NCBI GenBank assembly: GCA_031267955.1
Contig: JAIRYB010000008.1
Location: 1-6,932, forward strand
Direction of reading: 5' to 3'
Source of the DNA: Spirochaetaceae bacterium
GTDB taxonomy: Bacteria > Spirochaetota > Spirochaetia > Treponematales > Breznakiellaceae
Length of the DNA stretch: 6,932 bases
Shown: one piece after another, positions 6,069 to 6,932 of the stretch
Layout: the number at the start of each line of letters is the position of its first letter
Position numbering within the stretch: position 1 is the stretch's first letter
The notes under the pieces: generated by a model
What the model was told of the DNA's origin: nothing
Seen by the model: only the letters and a program-made list of their open reading frames with translations
Database searches by the model: none
Made by a program: the position numbers and the translations under genes

Positions 6069-6609
6069 TGGTATTTTCCTTATCCGGCGTACCGGTATAT
6101 TTGTAAAGGACTTCGTCGAGCGGCACCTTTGCCACCGTGTTAAAAAGATTGGTCGCCGCCATGATCCCCGCAAAGGCGATAAGAACCACAATCTGTTCCG
6201 TACTGAATTGCGCCCTGATTTTTTCGTAGAATTCGTCAGGAATATGAAACGGGTCCTGCACTATCGCATGGCCGAAATCCATTAACAGTTTTTCCGTTTC
6301 CGATAACCTGGGATTATCAGGGTCATCCCCGGAATCTATCAGGATCTTCCTGAAAAAAGTTGAGCAGATAAGGCAGTTATTCGCCTGGGAAATCGCGTAT
6401 GAATAAAGGGAAACCGCCCTGTCGCTTATAAAGGACGCAAGCTGGTCCCGCAGGGTGTACCATTCCATATACGCGTGGAAAGCCGGCACATTGTGCAGGA
6501 GCGTCCGCTTCATGTTTGTAACGCGCCCGTTCTTCTTGATCTGATCGTCGTATTCGCGCTTGACCTCCGCTGAAGCGCTTTCGTACTCGGTCATCGGCAG
6601 AAAATCCAT
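6061..6609 (-). CDS. Carboxymuconolactone decarboxylase / AhpD-like protein
   Basis: A 182-residue all-helical protein of the CMD/AhpD superfamily. Characteristic pieces are GRVTNMKRTLLHNVPAF (28-44), ISQANNCLICSTFF (73-86) carrying the redox-type Cys pair C79 and C82, and ATNLFNTVAKVPLDE near the C-terminus. In AhpD peroxidases a Glu 12 residues before the first Cys and a His four after the second form a proton relay; by alignment these are S67 and F86 here, so classical peroxidase activity is doubtful although the disulfide pair remains. It could be a thiol reductase, a partner of the neighbouring SDR, or a related decarboxylase/isomerase. It starts 8 nt after the ABC ATPase stop; the TAG stop of that gene is part of the TAGGAG ribosome binding site, and its own end overlaps the SDR start. 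These links suggest coupled expression of all three. Confidence 0.82.
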   Translation of the reverse strand: MDFLPMTEYESASAEVKREYDDQIKKNGRVTNMKRTLLHNVPAFHAYMEWYTLRDQLASFISDRAVSLYSYAISQANNCLICSTFFRKILIDSGDDPDNPRLSETEKLLMDFGHAIVQDPFHIPDEFYEKIRAQFSTEQIVVLIAFAGIMAATNLFNTVAKVPLDEVLYKYTGTPDKENTNG

Positions 6610-6617
6610 AACAGCTC

Positions 6618-6932
6618 CTAAATTTGGTATCCGTAATCGCCGGAAAATTGCTGCATAAAAGCCCGGGCCCGTTCTGTTCGGGGGCGGGCGAAAAAGTCGC
6701 CGGGGCTTTCCTGCTCAAGAATTGTTCCTTCCGCGAGGAACACAATCTTTGATCCCACGTCACGGGCAAAGGCAAGCTCATGGGTTACCACAATCATAGT
6801 ATTGCCTTCGGACGCGACTTTCCTCATACTTAACAGCACCTCCTGAACCAGTTCGGGATCAAGGGCGCTGGTAGGCTCGTCAAAGAGTATCACCTGCGGG
6901 TTCATCGCGACAGCCCGCGCTATGGCGACCCG
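6618..6932 (-). CDS. Polar amino acid ABC transporter ATPase, C-terminal part
   Basis: The last 104 residues of an ABC ATPase whose start lies beyond the window. It opens at RVAIARAVAMNP, directly after where the LSGGQ signature should be. Walker B with the catalytic Glu (VILFDEP), the D-loop (SALD) and the switch His (VVTHE) follow. The ELAFARDVGSKIVFL section and the ending PGDFFARPRTERARAFMQQF match the GlnQ/HisP/ArtP group that powers uptake of glutamine, histidine, arginine or similar amino acids. The exact substrate cannot be told from this part, so no symbol is given. The protein would sit on the inner face of the membrane with a permease that is probably encoded upstream, outside the window. 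It is the first visible gene of the minus-strand run. Confidence 0.9.
   Translation of the reverse strand, partial: RVAIARAVAMNPQVILFDEPTSALDPELVQEVLLSMRKVASEGNTMIVVTHELAFARDVGSKIVFLAEGTILEQESPGDFFARPRTERARAFMQQFSGDYGYQI

Noticed and set aside
5481..6143. 220-residue plus-strand open frame across the SDR gene
   Set aside because: Antisense to conserved SDR motifs, with unusual composition and no domain.

Overview
This GC-rich bacterial window holds six complete or near-complete protein genes, one gene cut by each window edge, and one structural RNA gene. The overall protein style and gene mix suggest a host-associated spirochaete of the Treponema type: a one-domain HDOD protein next to a metallo-beta-lactamase (MBL) fold hydrolase, a short DUF4838-like protein, and a lysA opening MSIKTFPL. 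This is inference from remembered family resemblance, not a search result.

Left block, + strand (1-2344): the C-terminal part of an unrecognised protein with an Ala/Pro/Gly-rich linker is followed at close spacing by an HDOD/HD-fold protein (541-1398) and an MBL-fold metallohydrolase (1415-2344). Gaps are 18 and 16 nt and each downstream gene has a good Shine-Dalgarno, so this looks like the tail of a signalling-type operon. A perfect 7-bp hairpin lies at the convergent junction with the next gene.

Middle (2354-3936): a lone minus-strand DUF4838-like gene (2354-3454) with a GC palindrome in its upstream region, then a compact plus-strand gene for the small bacterial signal recognition particle RNA (4.5S, ffs). 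The RNA has a well-formed sigma70-type promoter (TTGTAT, 17 nt, TAGTAT) and its terminal stem runs straight into a T7 tract. About 180 bases of GC-rich, hairpin-rich DNA after it hold no convincing gene.

Right block, minus strand (3937-6932), read right to left: the end of a polar-amino-acid ABC transporter ATPase, a carboxymuconolactone decarboxylase (CMD)/AhpD-like protein, a short-chain dehydrogenase (SDR) with the insertion typical of the mycofactocin-associated subgroup, and diaminopimelate decarboxylase (lysA). The first three are tightly coupled (8-nt gap, 8-nt overlap). lysA follows after 59 nt and may also have its own promoter, placed so that its transcript would be leaderless.

Taken together the right block joins amino acid uptake, a redox pair (CMD plus SDR) and lysine/peptidoglycan precursor synthesis. 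The functional link between the redox pair and its neighbours is not evident from sequence. Nothing here is a mobile element, CRISPR array, tRNA or rRNA.
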